From assembly GCA_023133195.1 (NCBI GenBank), contig JAGLWW010000002.1:1-17482 (forward strand): DNA of 17,482 nucleotides, given 5' to 3'. Of the stretch, positions 7,398 to 13,609 are shown piece after piece. How positions within the stretch are numbered: the stretch's first letter is position 1; every line of letters starts with the position of its first letter. The position numbers were made by a program, and so were the translations under genes. The notes below the pieces were generated by a model that was not told where the DNA came from, made no database searches, and was given only the letters and a program-made list of their open reading frames with translations. This DNA is from Candidatus Aenigmatarchaeota archaeon. Its GTDB lineage: Archaea > Aenigmatarchaeota > Aenigmatarchaeia > PWEA01 > JAGHBM01.

Positions 7398-7807
7398 TGG
7401 CTGACCGTACGAAGATATTGCCTCCAACCTTAAGAGAAAAGAAAAGATACCTTGCTTTTGAGATAATCAGCGAGGAAAAAGTGGAATTTGGCGATATACT
7501 AAATGCCTTCTGGCACTCGCTTCTCAATCTGGTGGGAGAAGTGGGGGCTTCTCATGCAAACATATGGTTTATCAGCGACAGCTGGGATGAAAACAATCAG
7601 AGGGGCCTTATAAGGTGCGACAACAAGTATGTGGAATATGTAAGAGCGGCTCTGGCCCTAATAGAGAGGATAGGAGACAACCGCGTAATCCCATATACGC
7701 TTGGAGTCAGCGGTACAATGAAGGCGGCCAGAAGGAAGTTCTTCGGAGAACGCACGCTTGAAGATTTTGAACCTCCCGAAGAAGAAGCCCCGAAAACAGG
7801 AGAATAA
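7397..7807 (+). CDS. rnp2: RNase P protein component Pop5 (RNP2)
   Basis: A 136-residue member of the Pop5/Rpp14 family, the partner of Rpp30 in archaeal RNase P. Recognisable segments are LREKKRYLAFEIISEE near the start, ILNAFWHSLLNLVGEVGAS, a central strand pair with the conserved RGLIRCDNKYVEYVRAALALI, and VIPYTLGVSGTMKAARRKF toward the end. The last 20 residues are acidic and probably disordered. The start codon shares one base with the rnp3 stop, and GGAGGT lies 9 nt upstream inside rnp3. In many archaea this cluster continues with proteasome and exosome-related genes; here it ends at a pair of truncated genes, so a rearrangement seems to have happened just downstream. Confidence 0.94.
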   Translation: MADRTKILPPTLREKKRYLAFEIISEEKVEFGDILNAFWHSLLNLVGEVGASHANIWFISDSWDENNQRGLIRCDNKYVEYVRAALALIERIGDNRVIPYTLGVSGTMKAARRKFFGERTLEDFEPPEEEAPKTGE

Positions 7808-7829
7808 TCACAATAACAGAGAGGAATTT

Positions 7830-8024
7830 ATGAAAATTTCTATAATTGTTCCAACTTACAATGAAGAATGTATCATAGAAAAAAATCTTGTTAAGTTGAT
7901 AAAATACTGTAAAATAAATTTTGGTGATTATGAAATAATTGTTGTGGATGATTCAAAAGACAGAACTGATGAGATAGTTTCCCGATATAAAAAAGATAAG
8001 GTAAAATTTTTGAAATCATCATAA
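7830..8024 (+). pseudogene. Truncated GT2 glycosyltransferase (N-terminal remnant)
   Basis: Sixty-four codons encode the first part of a family 2 glycosyltransferase: MKISIIVPTYNEECIIEKNL, then EIIVVDDSKDRTDEIVSRY, the classic nucleotide-sugar-binding beginning, and VKFLKSS, where complete enzymes continue with a GxGxA segment. A stop follows at once. Intact GT2 domains are over 200 residues, so catalytic residues including the DxD are missing. A ribosome-binding site (AGAGAGGAATTT) precedes the ATG and the gene begins 22 nt after rnp2, so it may still be transcribed. Immediately beyond the stop the sequence matches the opposite-strand remnant of a membrane protein, placing the breakpoint at about 8024-8029. 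Best read as a decayed gene; a functional short peptide is unlikely. Confidence 0.8.
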
Positions 8025-8028
8025 TTGC

Positions 8029-8367
8029 CTGGACAAGGGTTATTAGACCTATTTTTTCGCTAACATTTTTATTTTCTTTTTTTCCGAGGGAATATGATGT
8101 ATAAAAATAACCACTTCTTGCAGGGGTTATCTGGCTAAAAAACATACCTCCCATATGAGAGAGGAATAATTGGGAAAATTTTAAAGGAGACACAAGTTTT
8201 AATTTTATTGCAGACAATATTTCTACAAATAGAAAGCTTATAGCAGCAAGTATGAAATAAGTTATATTCGTCTTTAAAAGAATGGATGTTATTTCTTCTA
8301 TGCCAAACGAATACAATAATATTCCAAGTATTAAAAATCCTATTATCGTGGTTATAATTTTTTTCAT
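8029..8367 (-). pseudogene. Truncated flippase-like (LPG_synthase_TM/UPF0104) membrane protein
   Basis: About 113 codons encode the N-terminal part of a polytopic membrane protein: helices near residues 4-20 (IITTIIGFLILGILLYS), 35-52 and about 66-80. The motif FFSQITPARSGYFYTSYSLG (77-95) corresponds to the tPgR.GE-type segment of the lysylphosphatidylglycerol-synthase TM / UPF0104 family, which in archaea often accompanies lipid-linked glycosylation. Complete members are about 300 residues. The frame stays open to 7891, but beyond about residue 113 it is only the antisense of the glycosyltransferase remnant (ISKILPYLFYI onward), so the real homology stops at the junction near 8029. The two remnants converge, as expected if a deletion removed the 3' ends of two convergent genes. 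Confidence 0.75.
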
Positions 8368-8375
8368 AAGGGCAA

Positions 8376-8399
8376 CCTAACTAAAATTAGGAGTTTTTT
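8376..8399 (+). terminator. Possible terminator hairpin with T-run
   Basis: CCTAA-ctaaaa-TTAGG (8376-8391) is followed after 2 nt by six T. It could end plus-strand transcripts running out of the rnp operon and the truncated glycosyltransferase. The stem is short and AT-rich, so confidence is low. Confidence 0.3.
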
Positions 8400-8409
8400 A
8401 ATAAAATGT

Positions 8410-9246
8410 TTAAATAACATCAATTGTTTCCGCGATTAGAGGATGTACATATACATTTGCTTCTTTTCTGTTTATCGTATCAGTCAGGCTGTAATCGTCA
8501 AACGTATTTATTATATTTTTTATCCCTTCCATAAGGACTCCATGAGTTTCTGCTGAAATGACTTTTCTTGCTCCCAATTTCTTTACTTCTTCGTAAGCAC
8601 GACAGGCGGTGCCTCCGGTAGAGACAAGGTCATCTCCAATCACCACGTTTTTACCATTTACCAACTCTTCCAAATCTTTTGAGAATTCCATATCAACTTT
8701 TCTTGCATTGTATCTTTTCTTTTTAGCACCCTTTATTCCTATTCTTTTCTGCGCTCCCTCATCCGGTGTAATGTATACTACATCTCTGTATTGATTTTCT
8801 ATCGATTCTTTGATTAAGCTAAAAGCAGATATTCTTTCAGCCAGCTTATCCACCCACTTGTGGTTAGAATGATAGTCCACTATCCATATCTTCTCATAAT
8901 GTTTCCTCAGATTTTGAAGTATATCTTTTGCCCTGTTTGGTTCCCCTCTCTTAAACTTCCCATCCTGCCTTCCGTATGGCATATATGCCGCAAACAGTTT
9001 TTTTGATTTGGCTTTGCTGTATTTCAGGCCGCCTGCAATACCATTTAATTCACTCAAAGTTTTATCAGGGTTATTCTTATCCGAGCACAATACAATGACA
9101 TCTTGATTTCGAACTTCTTCCGGAATTCTGACGTAAGTTTCCCCGTCAGGAAAGGTTTTTATTTTAGGATAAACCACGTTTACGTCATATTTCTCCATAA
9201 TTTTGGCCAGATGAAAAGCATGAGAAGTAGGTATAATAGTTTTCAT
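8410..9246 (-). CDS. prs: Ribose-phosphate pyrophosphokinase (PRPP synthetase)
   Basis: A 278-residue enzyme that makes PRPP from ribose 5-phosphate and ATP for nucleotide, His and Trp synthesis. Motifs: FPDGETYVRI (32-41), the ATP-binding PYGRQDGKFKRGEP (90-103), DYHSNHKW (124-131, equivalent to the family D-x-H-x3), PDEGAQKR (161-168), and the PRPP loop GDDLVSTGGTA (204-214). Length is typical of archaeal PRPP synthetases. A further in-frame ATG lies 9 nt upstream at 9255; the ATG at 9246 is preferred because it is about 26 nt from the centre of the palindromic promoter element, matching the divergent gene on the other side. The neighbour is a nucleoside phosphorylase, so the pair handles nucleoside and ribose-phosphate salvage. 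Confidence 0.93.
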   Translation of the reverse strand: MKTIIPTSHAFHLAKIMEKYDVNVVYPKIKTFPDGETYVRIPEEVRNQDVIVLCSDKNNPDKTLSELNGIAGGLKYSKAKSKKLFAAYMPYGRQDGKFKRGEPNRAKDILQNLRKHYEKIWIVDYHSNHKWVDKLAERISAFSLIKESIENQYRDVVYITPDEGAQKRIGIKGAKKKRYNARKVDMEFSKDLEELVNGKNVVIGDDLVSTGGTACRAYEEVKKLGARKVISAETHGVLMEGIKNIINTFDDYSLTDTINRKEANVYVHPLIAETIDVI

Positions 9247-9264
9247 AAAAACCATAGGAATTTT

Positions 9265-9280
9265 AAAGGATTTATCCTTT
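9265..9280. promoter_or_regulatory. Palindromic divergent promoter element (prs / MTAP-like)
   Basis: AAAGGATTTATCCTTT is a 16-bp inverted repeat (perfect 7-bp arms around TT). Its centre (9272.5) is 26.5 nt from each of the two divergent start codons at 9246 and 9299. The symmetry suggests either one shared TATA-like core serving both directions or an operator covering both promoters. Seen in sequence; role inferred. Confidence 0.55.
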
Positions 9281-9298
9281 ATGGTGTAACCTTATTTT

Positions 9299-10009
9299 AT
9301 GCAGAATATTGGTTTAATAGGAGGATACTCCACTTACAAAATACTGGATAATTACTCAGAAATTACTAAAGGCAATCTCACCTGTTTTAAGGGAAGAATC
9401 GGAAACAAAAACGTGTACATAATACCGAGGCACGGAAAGAGCCACAAATTCCCTCCTCACAGGGTTCCTTTGATAGATTATTTTGAATTCCTGAAAAAGA
9501 ATAACGTCAAGGACCTCGTAACAGTATATTCCGTGGGGGTCATCAACAGGAACTGGAAAGTTCCCTGCCTGGTTGTAATAGATGACTTTATTGATTTCAC
9601 AGGGGAACTTGCAACAATTTATGATTTCTTTGACAAGCAGCCTGTTCACGTGGAGATGGACGAGCCTTACTTTAAACCTTATAAAAAGATTATTACCAAA
9701 GTAACAGAACAATCCAATATACCTCTTTACCACGGCGTCTATTTCCAGACAATCGGTCCGAGATTGGAGACGAAAGCGGAGATAAGGGCAGCGAGAATTT
9801 TCGGTGCTGATGTGGTGGGAATGACCCATTCATGGGAGGCCATACTGGCCAGAGAATACTGTATGCGACTTTTAAGCTTGGGAATGGGCGTGAACTATGC
9901 CTGCGGAATAAAAAACAAAATAAATTCCGAAGACATTATAAACGAAAGCAGAGCTTTTTCTGAAAAAACAATAAAACTAATAAAAAAATTTATAGAGAGA
10001 GTTAATTAA
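9299..10009 (+). CDS. MTAP/purine nucleoside phosphorylase family protein
   Basis: A 236-residue nucleoside phosphorylase of the MTAP/PNP-II type, which splits 5'-methylthioadenosine or purine nucleosides with phosphate. Visible: IGLIGGYS (4-11) phosphate-loop region, IIPRHGKSHKFPPH (41-54), the IDDFIDFT block (94-101), GPRLETKAEIR (153-163) and GADVVGMTHSWEAILARE (169-186). These match the family in order. The usual T-x-GPRFET is T-I-GPRLET here, and the segment around VGVINRNWKVP departs from the common GSLRE motif, so substrate preference cannot be stated. Length is slightly short of the usual 260-290. The start lies 26.5 nt from the centre of the shared palindrome, suggesting a leaderless mRNA. 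It is divergent from prs. Confidence 0.9.
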   Translation: MQNIGLIGGYSTYKILDNYSEITKGNLTCFKGRIGNKNVYIIPRHGKSHKFPPHRVPLIDYFEFLKKNNVKDLVTVYSVGVINRNWKVPCLVVIDDFIDFTGELATIYDFFDKQPVHVEMDEPYFKPYKKIITKVTEQSNIPLYHGVYFQTIGPRLETKAEIRAARIFGADVVGMTHSWEAILAREYCMRLLSLGMGVNYACGIKNKINSEDIINESRAFSEKTIKLIKKFIERVN

Positions 10010-10055
10010 AAATAAAGTAGAAAAAGACTAAAACAAAACTCTCCTGTCTTACGGA

Positions 10056-10235
10056 TTACCACTTCTTCTTTTTCATGTAGCAATCTTTACAAAAAACCGG
10101 TTTGCCTTCAGTAGGTTTGAACGGAACTTCACACTCTTTGCCACACTCGGAACAAACTGCCTTGTGCATTTCCCGCGGTCCAAAATCTCTTTTAAAGCCA
10201 CCGCCACCGCTTCTGCCTCGGTTAAAATCTCTCAT
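10056..10235 (-). CDS. Small CxxC zinc-ribbon protein
   Basis: A 59-residue protein: a flexible Gly/Arg-rich N-terminus (residues 1-22, RGRSGGGGFKRD), then CSECGKECEVPFKP (28-41) and GKPVFCKDCY (44-53). C28, C31, C49 and C52 can bind one zinc ion; C35 is an extra conserved cysteine. The VPFKPTEGKPVFC block is a widespread small zinc-ribbon type that I know from DPANN archaea and candidate-phyla bacteria; its function is unknown, with nucleic-acid binding likely given the RGG-like tail. The frame is open further upstream to 10277, but the ATG at 10235 is chosen because AAAGGAGGT, the strongest ribosome-binding site in the window, ends 7 nt before it. Confidence 0.85.
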   Translation of the reverse strand: MRDFNRGRSGGGGFKRDFGPREMHKAVCSECGKECEVPFKPTEGKPVFCKDCYMKKKKW

Positions 10236-10275
10236 ATATTTACCTCCTTTTAATAGATTATTATAGTGGGCAAAC

Positions 10276-10323
10276 ATTTAAAAGCTTGAATTTTGGGGAT
10301 TATTTGTGTTTAAATCTTTTTCC
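10276..10323. repeat. Dispersed intergenic repeat, divergent long copy
   Basis: This stretch carries both TTTAAA half-sites, ending with GTGTTTAAATCTTTTTCC exactly as in the copies near 11145 and 15163, but with a longer, different centre (GCTTGAATTTTGGGGATTATTT). It overlaps the last codons of the Nudix gene, so the C-terminal tail NTNNPQNSSF and the stop codon are read from it. On the minus strand the distal TTTAAA lies about 45 nt from the zinc-ribbon start and may be its promoter. Confidence 0.6.
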
Positions 10324-10724
10324 ATGTATTTTTCAATTGCTATTTTTGTATATGGTTCGATTGGTAGTTCGAACACTTCATCTAAAGAAATCCAAATATA
10401 TTCTTGAGCTTCGTCATTAAGTGTTATGTTAGTAGAATCTGTTTTGCAAGCAAAGTCCAAAAATATAAAGTGTTTGTTTTTCCAAAATTCTTCACCAAAT
10501 ATAAATTCCTGAAGACAAATGAATTTAATGTCATTAATATCTAAATTCGTCTCTTCCTTTATTTCTCTCTTAAGTGCATCCTCAACTTTTTCCCCCAGCT
10601 CGATGTGACCGCCAGGCATCATATATTTATCCTTCCATTTATGAGATTTCATCAAGAATAATTTACCTTCCTGATTAAAAATCAATGCTCCTGCAATTGG
10701 TTCTGGATATTGTTTTTCTGACAT
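10278..10724 (-). CDS. Nudix hydrolase
   Basis: A 148-residue Nudix-fold hydrolase, which cleaves a nucleoside diphosphate linked to another group. The Nudix box runs from G39 to about L61: G-x5-E45-x7-R53-E54-I-K-E57-E58, with the metal-binding glutamates present; the usual glycine near the end is Asn60. N-terminal strands AGALIFNQEGKLFLMKSHKW and the MMPGGH lead-in are typical. The substrate cannot be told; MutT-like sanitising of oxidised nucleotides or ADP-ribose hydrolysis are possibilities. The start at 10724 is about 25 nt from a TTTAAA half-site of a repeat copy. The last dozen residues look low-complexity (NTNNPQNSSF) and come from a second repeat copy, which suggests that the original C-terminus was replaced. 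Confidence 0.9.
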   Translation of the reverse strand: MSEKQYPEPIAGALIFNQEGKLFLMKSHKWKDKYMMPGGHIELGEKVEDALKREIKEETNLDINDIKFICLQEFIFGEEFWKNKHFIFLDFACKTDSTNITLNDEAQEYIWISLDEVFELPIEPYTKIAIEKYMEKDLNTNNPQNSSF

Positions 10725-10743
10725 AAAAATAGATAGTTATCCG

Positions 10744-10776
10744 TCTTTAAAAACCTGAAATTATGGTTTAAACTCC
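10744..10776. repeat. Dispersed intergenic repeat copy (short of the T-run)
   Basis: TCTTTAAAAACCTGAAATTA followed by TGGTTTAAACTCC. The left half supplies the probable minus-strand TATA box of the Nudix gene. The right half is cut short (no ATCTTTTT) and contains the stop codon of the DUF3795 gene. Confidence 0.75.
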
Positions 10777-11100
10777 AAATTCTATTTTCTTATTTTTTAG
10801 CCATTCAATCCATGCTTCAGTTCCTATTTTATTCCTTAATGCCAACAAACCGGCTCTTCTTAAAACTGTTATTATATCTCTCTTCGGGTCATACCAATCC
10901 AAGAATTTGTCACAGGGAAACTCCTCACATAAACCACAGTGTTCTATTTTATGTTCTGTTGCACATTTCCAAACTGGACAAACATCAATTTCAAATTCTT
11001 TAACATAGAAAGGTTTTCCTTCGGTTTCTTTACAACCTTCACAATCCTTTTTGTACATAATACAATTCTTACAACAAGCACCACAGGGAGGAATTTCCAT
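10768..11100 (-). CDS. DUF3795-type cysteine-rich protein
   Basis: A 110-residue cysteine-rich protein with the DUF3795 pattern: an N-terminal CGACCKNCIMY, then DCEGCKETEG, a central CPVWKCATEHKIEHCGLCEE, and FPCDKF. About eleven cysteines are arranged so that metal binding (zinc or Fe-S) is likely. The C-terminal third is helical with DPKRDIITVLRRAG and a Trp-rich end. The family is common in archaea and anaerobic bacteria, with no established function that I know. It is single-gene, divergent from the next plus-strand gene; the minus-strand TATA half-site TTTAAA at 11122-11127 is about 25 nt from the ATG at 11100. The TAA stop is embedded in a copy of the dispersed repeat. Confidence 0.85.
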   Translation of the reverse strand: MEIPPCGACCKNCIMYKKDCEGCKETEGKPFYVKEFEIDVCPVWKCATEHKIEHCGLCEEFPCDKFLDWYDPKRDIITVLRRAGLLALRNKIGTEAWIEWLKNKKIEFGV

Positions 11101-11119
11101 AATATTATCTTATTCTTTA

Positions 11120-11159
11120 ACTTTAAAAAACCTGAAACAATGGGTTTAAATCTTTTTCC
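11120..11159. repeat. Dispersed intergenic repeat copy with two facing promoters
   Basis: ACTTTAAAAAACCTGAAACA followed by ATGGGTTTAAATCTTTTTCC. The left TTTAAA (centre 11124.5) is 24.5 nt from the minus start at 11100 and the right TTTAAA (centre 11147.5) is 27.5 nt from the plus start at 11175. This copy best shows that the two half-sites can act as promoters in opposite directions. Confidence 0.75.
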
Positions 11160-11174
11160 TACCTCTTTAGAATT

Positions 11175-11849
11175 ATGACCAGTCAGGAAATTCAGGATTA
11201 TATTTTAGGAGGCAGAAGGTCAAAGTTAAAAGTATGGGATATGTGCAGGCAAGCCGATTGTCTTTTGTTTACAGGCGGAGCCATTGTAAAAGACGATAAA
11301 GCAACTCTTATAGTGGGCTCAGGAACAGACAACATGCTTGAGGCAACATCCCAGTTTGATTTGAGTGTTATAGGTACAGGCAGGGCAATTCTTTTTGATA
11401 CAAAGGAGAAAATGGTTTACAGTATCCATTCTCCCAAAGAAATTAGGCAGCATTTCAAAGAGAAATACAACGAAAGACTGCACAATCCTGTTATGAGTAC
11501 GGAAAGCAGCGGACTTGCCTTGATAATGGTTATTGATGGAATGGAAAGAGAAATAGGAAAGAATATTGATGTAAGGGAGCCTTCCACAAAAAGGAAAAGG
11601 GCAAAAAATTTTGCAAGCAAGGCCTGTTACGTAAGAGATATAGACGTGTATCTGGACTGGAAGGAGATGATGCCAATGTCTTACAGTGAGATTTACGAAG
11701 GAATGAACCGGGATATGATTTATCAGACAGTGGTTACCCCGTTCTACAGGGAAGGTTCAGTGAATTACGTGATGTTGAGGTCAGGAACCGGCAAAGAGAA
11801 CCCGCATGGACCTATATTGGACAAGCTCCTTGAAGAAGGGGTTCTTTAA
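11175..11849 (+). CDS. Conserved-looking protein of unknown function
   Basis: A 224-residue soluble protein that I do not recognise. No signal peptide, membrane segment or zinc motif is seen. The N-terminal half is alpha/beta-like: KVWDMCRQADCLLFTGGAIV, ATLIVGSGTDNMLEATSQ and FDLSVIGTGRAILF. The middle KEIRQHFKEKYNERLHNPVM is helical and charged, and ESSGLALIMVIDGMEREIG follows. The Gly-rich strand-loop segments would suit a ligand-binding domain, but I see no P-loop or Rossmann signature. Codon use and length argue for a real gene. It probably begins leaderless: the ATG is 27.5 nt from the right-hand TTTAAA of a repeat copy. The following 170 bp hold no gene. Confidence 0.75.
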   Translation: MTSQEIQDYILGGRRSKLKVWDMCRQADCLLFTGGAIVKDDKATLIVGSGTDNMLEATSQFDLSVIGTGRAILFDTKEKMVYSIHSPKEIRQHFKEKYNERLHNPVMSTESSGLALIMVIDGMEREIGKNIDVREPSTKRKRAKNFASKACYVRDIDVYLDWKEMMPMSYSEIYEGMNRDMIYQTVVTPFYREGSVNYVMLRSGTGKENPHGPILDKLLEEGVL

Positions 11850-11872
11850 AAGCTTACAATAGAAGGTGGTGC

Positions 11873-11896
11873 GGAGGAGGTATGAACTCTCAATAA
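11873..11896 (+). other. Strong ribosome-binding site before a 4-codon ORF (possible gene relic)
   Basis: GGAGGAGG (11873-11880) precedes ATG AAC TCT CAA TAA (11882-11896), only four codons. The rest of the 11850-12020 gap shows no ORF, no tRNA-like fold and no C/D-box motifs that I can see. It may be the decayed start of a lost gene or a chance purine run. Confidence 0.25.
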
Positions 11897-12020
11897 TCTA
11901 AATCCCAACTTATTACACAGCTCATTGCAAACTGCAAAAAGACGACAAAATGAACTGTAACATATACTTGGTCAAGTTAGAATAAATTGTTATGTGTGAT
12001 AAAGAGAGTAAATTGCAAAG

Positions 12021-12287
12021 TTAAATTCTTTTTACCCGGTCGTACAGTATTTTCAAAATAATCAGGGTTGCTATCATAATTGCCTCAATAGTGGAAAAGA
12101 TTAGCAGAGGTATTACGGCATTTTTTGCAGCATATACAGCGTAGAGAATTAAACCCATTAGTGCAATAGATGTCCATAGCAAAGACAAATCCTTGGCGGA
12201 TTTTGTTTTCCAAGTCTTTAACAACTGAGGGACTAAAGCTAATGCGAGTAATAATCCTCCGAGAAAACCCACTGTTTCCCACACCAT
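12021..12287 (-). CDS. SemiSWEET / PQ-loop small transporter
   Basis: An 88-residue membrane protein of the MtN3/SWEET family. Three transmembrane helices are visible (about 4-22, 37-54 and 60-80), with the PQ-loop motif VPQLLKTWKTKSAKDLS at 19-35, where P20-Q21 is the hinge. SemiSWEETs of this size dimerise in the membrane to move sugars or other small solutes; the substrate is unknown. A TTG codon at 12293 could extend the protein by two residues, but ATG at 12287 is preferred because it begins at the family N-terminus and lies 24.5 nt from a TTTAAA box. That box is shared with the divergent gene at 12339. Confidence 0.88.
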   Translation of the reverse strand: MVWETVGFLGGLLLALALVPQLLKTWKTKSAKDLSLLWTSIALMGLILYAVYAAKNAVIPLLIFSTIEAIMIATLIILKILYDRVKRI

Positions 12288-12306
12288 ATACAATCTTTCT
12301 TTTCAA

Positions 12307-12332
12307 TCTTTAAAAACTTTGGATTTAATATT
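12307..12332. repeat. Divergent copy of the dispersed repeat / shared promoter
   Basis: TCTTTAAAAAC matches the left half of the family, followed by a degenerate right half (TTTGGATTTAATATTTT). The TTTAAA centre (12311.5) is 24.5 nt from the SemiSWEET start and 27.5 nt from the plus start at 12339, so one palindromic box could serve both leaderless genes. Confidence 0.55.
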
Positions 12333-12338
12333 TTGAAT

Positions 12339-12689
12339 ATGGGTATAAAAACAGAGTATAATCCGGATTTGGCATTGAGGGATATTTCTGAATTTAAGAA
12401 AGGAAATAGAAAGAAGGAAGAGTGTATTCCTGAAAATCTTGAACATGGACAAGTTCATGAATTCCTCAAAAAAGGTCAAAGAAATTACTGGCTTGAAGGG
12501 GAAATACCACTACTGGAGACAAAAGGAAATCAACAACTTTCAAGATCACTTGCAAGTATAATTATTCTTGAAGCAACTCATTTTCTTCTAAACGGAGAAA
12601 TATGGACAAAGGGAAAATACAAGGTAGTTGGAGTTTTTGACCCAACTGATTCAAAAATTCATTTTGACGGGTTTGCTAAAGTGAATTAA
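12339..12689 (+). CDS. Small protein of unknown function
   Basis: A 116-residue soluble protein with no family that I can name. The sequence begins MGIKTEYNPDLALRDISEFK, continues with a charged stretch (KKGNRKKEECIPENL), then GQRNYWLEGEIPLLETKGNQ, a helix with SLASIIILEATHFLLNGEIW, and a short strand-rich end (KGKYKVVGVFDPTDSKIHFD). No membrane helix or metal site is seen. The composition and the mix of helix and strand are those of a folded small domain. A TTG codon at 12333 is in frame, but the ATG at 12339 fits the 27.5-nt spacing from the TTTAAA box. The next gene follows 20 bp downstream, so the two may be cotranscribed. Confidence 0.72.
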   Translation: MGIKTEYNPDLALRDISEFKKGNRKKEECIPENLEHGQVHEFLKKGQRNYWLEGEIPLLETKGNQQLSRSLASIIILEATHFLLNGEIWTKGKYKVVGVFDPTDSKIHFDGFAKVN

Positions 12690-12709
12690 TAATTTATGGT
12701 GGGGTAAGT

Positions 12710-13252
12710 ATGAAAGCCATGATAATTCCAGGAAACGATAATACTCTAATAACAAGCAATTGGTATCAGTACGTCAAGAATGGATTAGAAAAGCTCGGAC
12801 TTGAAGTTATAGCTGAAAATATGCCTGACCCAAAATTAGCGAGAAAAGAGATTTGGATTTCATTCATCAAGAAAAAATTATGTAACGCTGAGGATTCTAT
12901 ATTGATTGGACATTCATCTGGAGCTGTGGCAGTATTGAAATTTCTTGAAGACAACAAGTGTAAACTGGCAATATTGGTGGGAGCTTATCATTCTCATTTA
13001 AACAATGACCTGGAAAAGAAGAGCGGTTATTTTGATGAACCCTGGAAATGGAATCAAATAAAGAATAATGCTGAAAAAATAATAATATTCGCATCAAAGG
13101 ATGATCCATATATACCCATTTCTGAGCCACGCCTGATAAAAGAAAAGACAAACGCAGAATATCACGAATATAAAGATGAAGGGCATTTTGGGTCAGATGT
13201 AAACAAAAAAGAGTTTCCCGAGATTGTACTGGTTGCGAAGAAAGCACTTTAA
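12710..13252 (+). CDS. RBBP9/YdeN-like alpha/beta hydrolase
   Basis: A 180-residue serine hydrolase of the small RBBP9/YdeN alpha/beta type. Visible: an N-terminal strand MKAMIIPGND with the family's GN-type loop, the nucleophile elbow GHSSG at 67-71 (Ser69), the acid in FASKDDPYIP (Asp131 or Asp132), and the histidine in DEGHF (His159). Cap-like W-rich segment FDEPWKWNQI (108-117) is usual. Substrate is unknown; members are esterases or have unclear activity. Ribosome-binding site GGTGGGGT lies 5-6 nt before the ATG. It follows the preceding small protein by 20 bp, possibly as a two-gene operon. Confidence 0.9.
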   Translation: MKAMIIPGNDNTLITSNWYQYVKNGLEKLGLEVIAENMPDPKLARKEIWISFIKKKLCNAEDSILIGHSSGAVAVLKFLEDNKCKLAILVGAYHSHLNNDLEKKSGYFDEPWKWNQIKNNAEKIIIFASKDDPYIPISEPRLIKEKTNAEYHEYKDEGHFGSDVNKKEFPEIVLVAKKAL

Positions 13253-13258
13253 TTTCAA

Positions 13259-13299
13259 TCTTTTAAAAACCTGGAATTATGGGTTTAAATCTTTTTCAG
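13259..13299. repeat. Dispersed intergenic repeat copy
   Basis: TCTTTTAAAAACCTGGAATT followed by ATGGGTTTAAATCTTTTTCA. It lies between two plus-strand genes, so only the right half-site has an obvious promoter use (about 37 nt before the ATG at 13323). The left half faces back into the preceding gene and its T-rich minus complement has no target gene. Confidence 0.75.
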
Positions 13300-13322
13300 A
13301 TGTATGTTTGATAGGCATAAGA

Positions 13323-13604
13323 ATGGTTAAAAAAACTTCAGAGACACGAAAGTACATAACTGAATATGATGAAACAATAGTAATTGTTGAAAGTATTAAA
13401 GTCAGTCATTCCGATTCAAAAGAGAGCATTTATGAAATAGAAACCGACAAAATACGGACACTCAAGATTCCGGAGAGTGAACTGTCACCTGAAATTAAAA
13501 AGGTGGAATCAGGCGATAAACTGAAATATTTAACACACGCAGCCCTTCGCTATTACGTTAAGGAAATTTATGATATGAAAGGAAATCTATTATACAGTGA
13601 TTAA
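13323..13604 (+). CDS. Small hypothetical protein
   Basis: A 93-residue soluble protein that I do not recognise. It reads MVKKTSETRKYITEYDETI, then VIVESIKVSHSDSKESIYEI, a strand-rich middle (ETDKIRTLKIPESEL) and a C-terminus YVKEIYDMKGNLLYSD. The alternation of beta-type strands with charged loops suggests a small beta-rich domain. The frame is open upstream to 13224, inside the previous gene, but the ATG at 13323 is chosen because it follows a TTTAAA box by 36 nt, giving a leader of about 10 nt. A TTG at 13308 is a weaker alternative. It is bounded on both sides by copies of the dispersed repeat, which gives it the look of a single-gene cassette. Confidence 0.65.
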   Translation: MVKKTSETRKYITEYDETIVIVESIKVSHSDSKESIYEIETDKIRTLKIPESELSPEIKKVESGDKLKYLTHAALRYYVKEIYDMKGNLLYSD

Positions 13605-13609
13605 TTTTA

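Noticed and set aside
7891..8028. C-terminal 45 residues of the minus-strand membrane-protein frame
   Set aside because: Beyond about residue 113 the frame is antisense to the glycosyltransferase remnant and loses the hydrophobic pattern of the family.
10236..10277. Fourteen extra N-terminal residues on the zinc-ribbon protein
   Set aside because: A strong AAAGGAGGT site stands inside this stretch, just before the ATG at 10235.
11175..11849. Diadenylate cyclase (DisA_N) identity for the unknown protein
   Set aside because: The DGA and RHR motifs of that family are not present.
13224..13322. Upstream extension of the small hypothetical protein into the hydrolase gene
   Set aside because: The extension overlaps the previous gene and crosses a repeat copy carrying the likely promoter.
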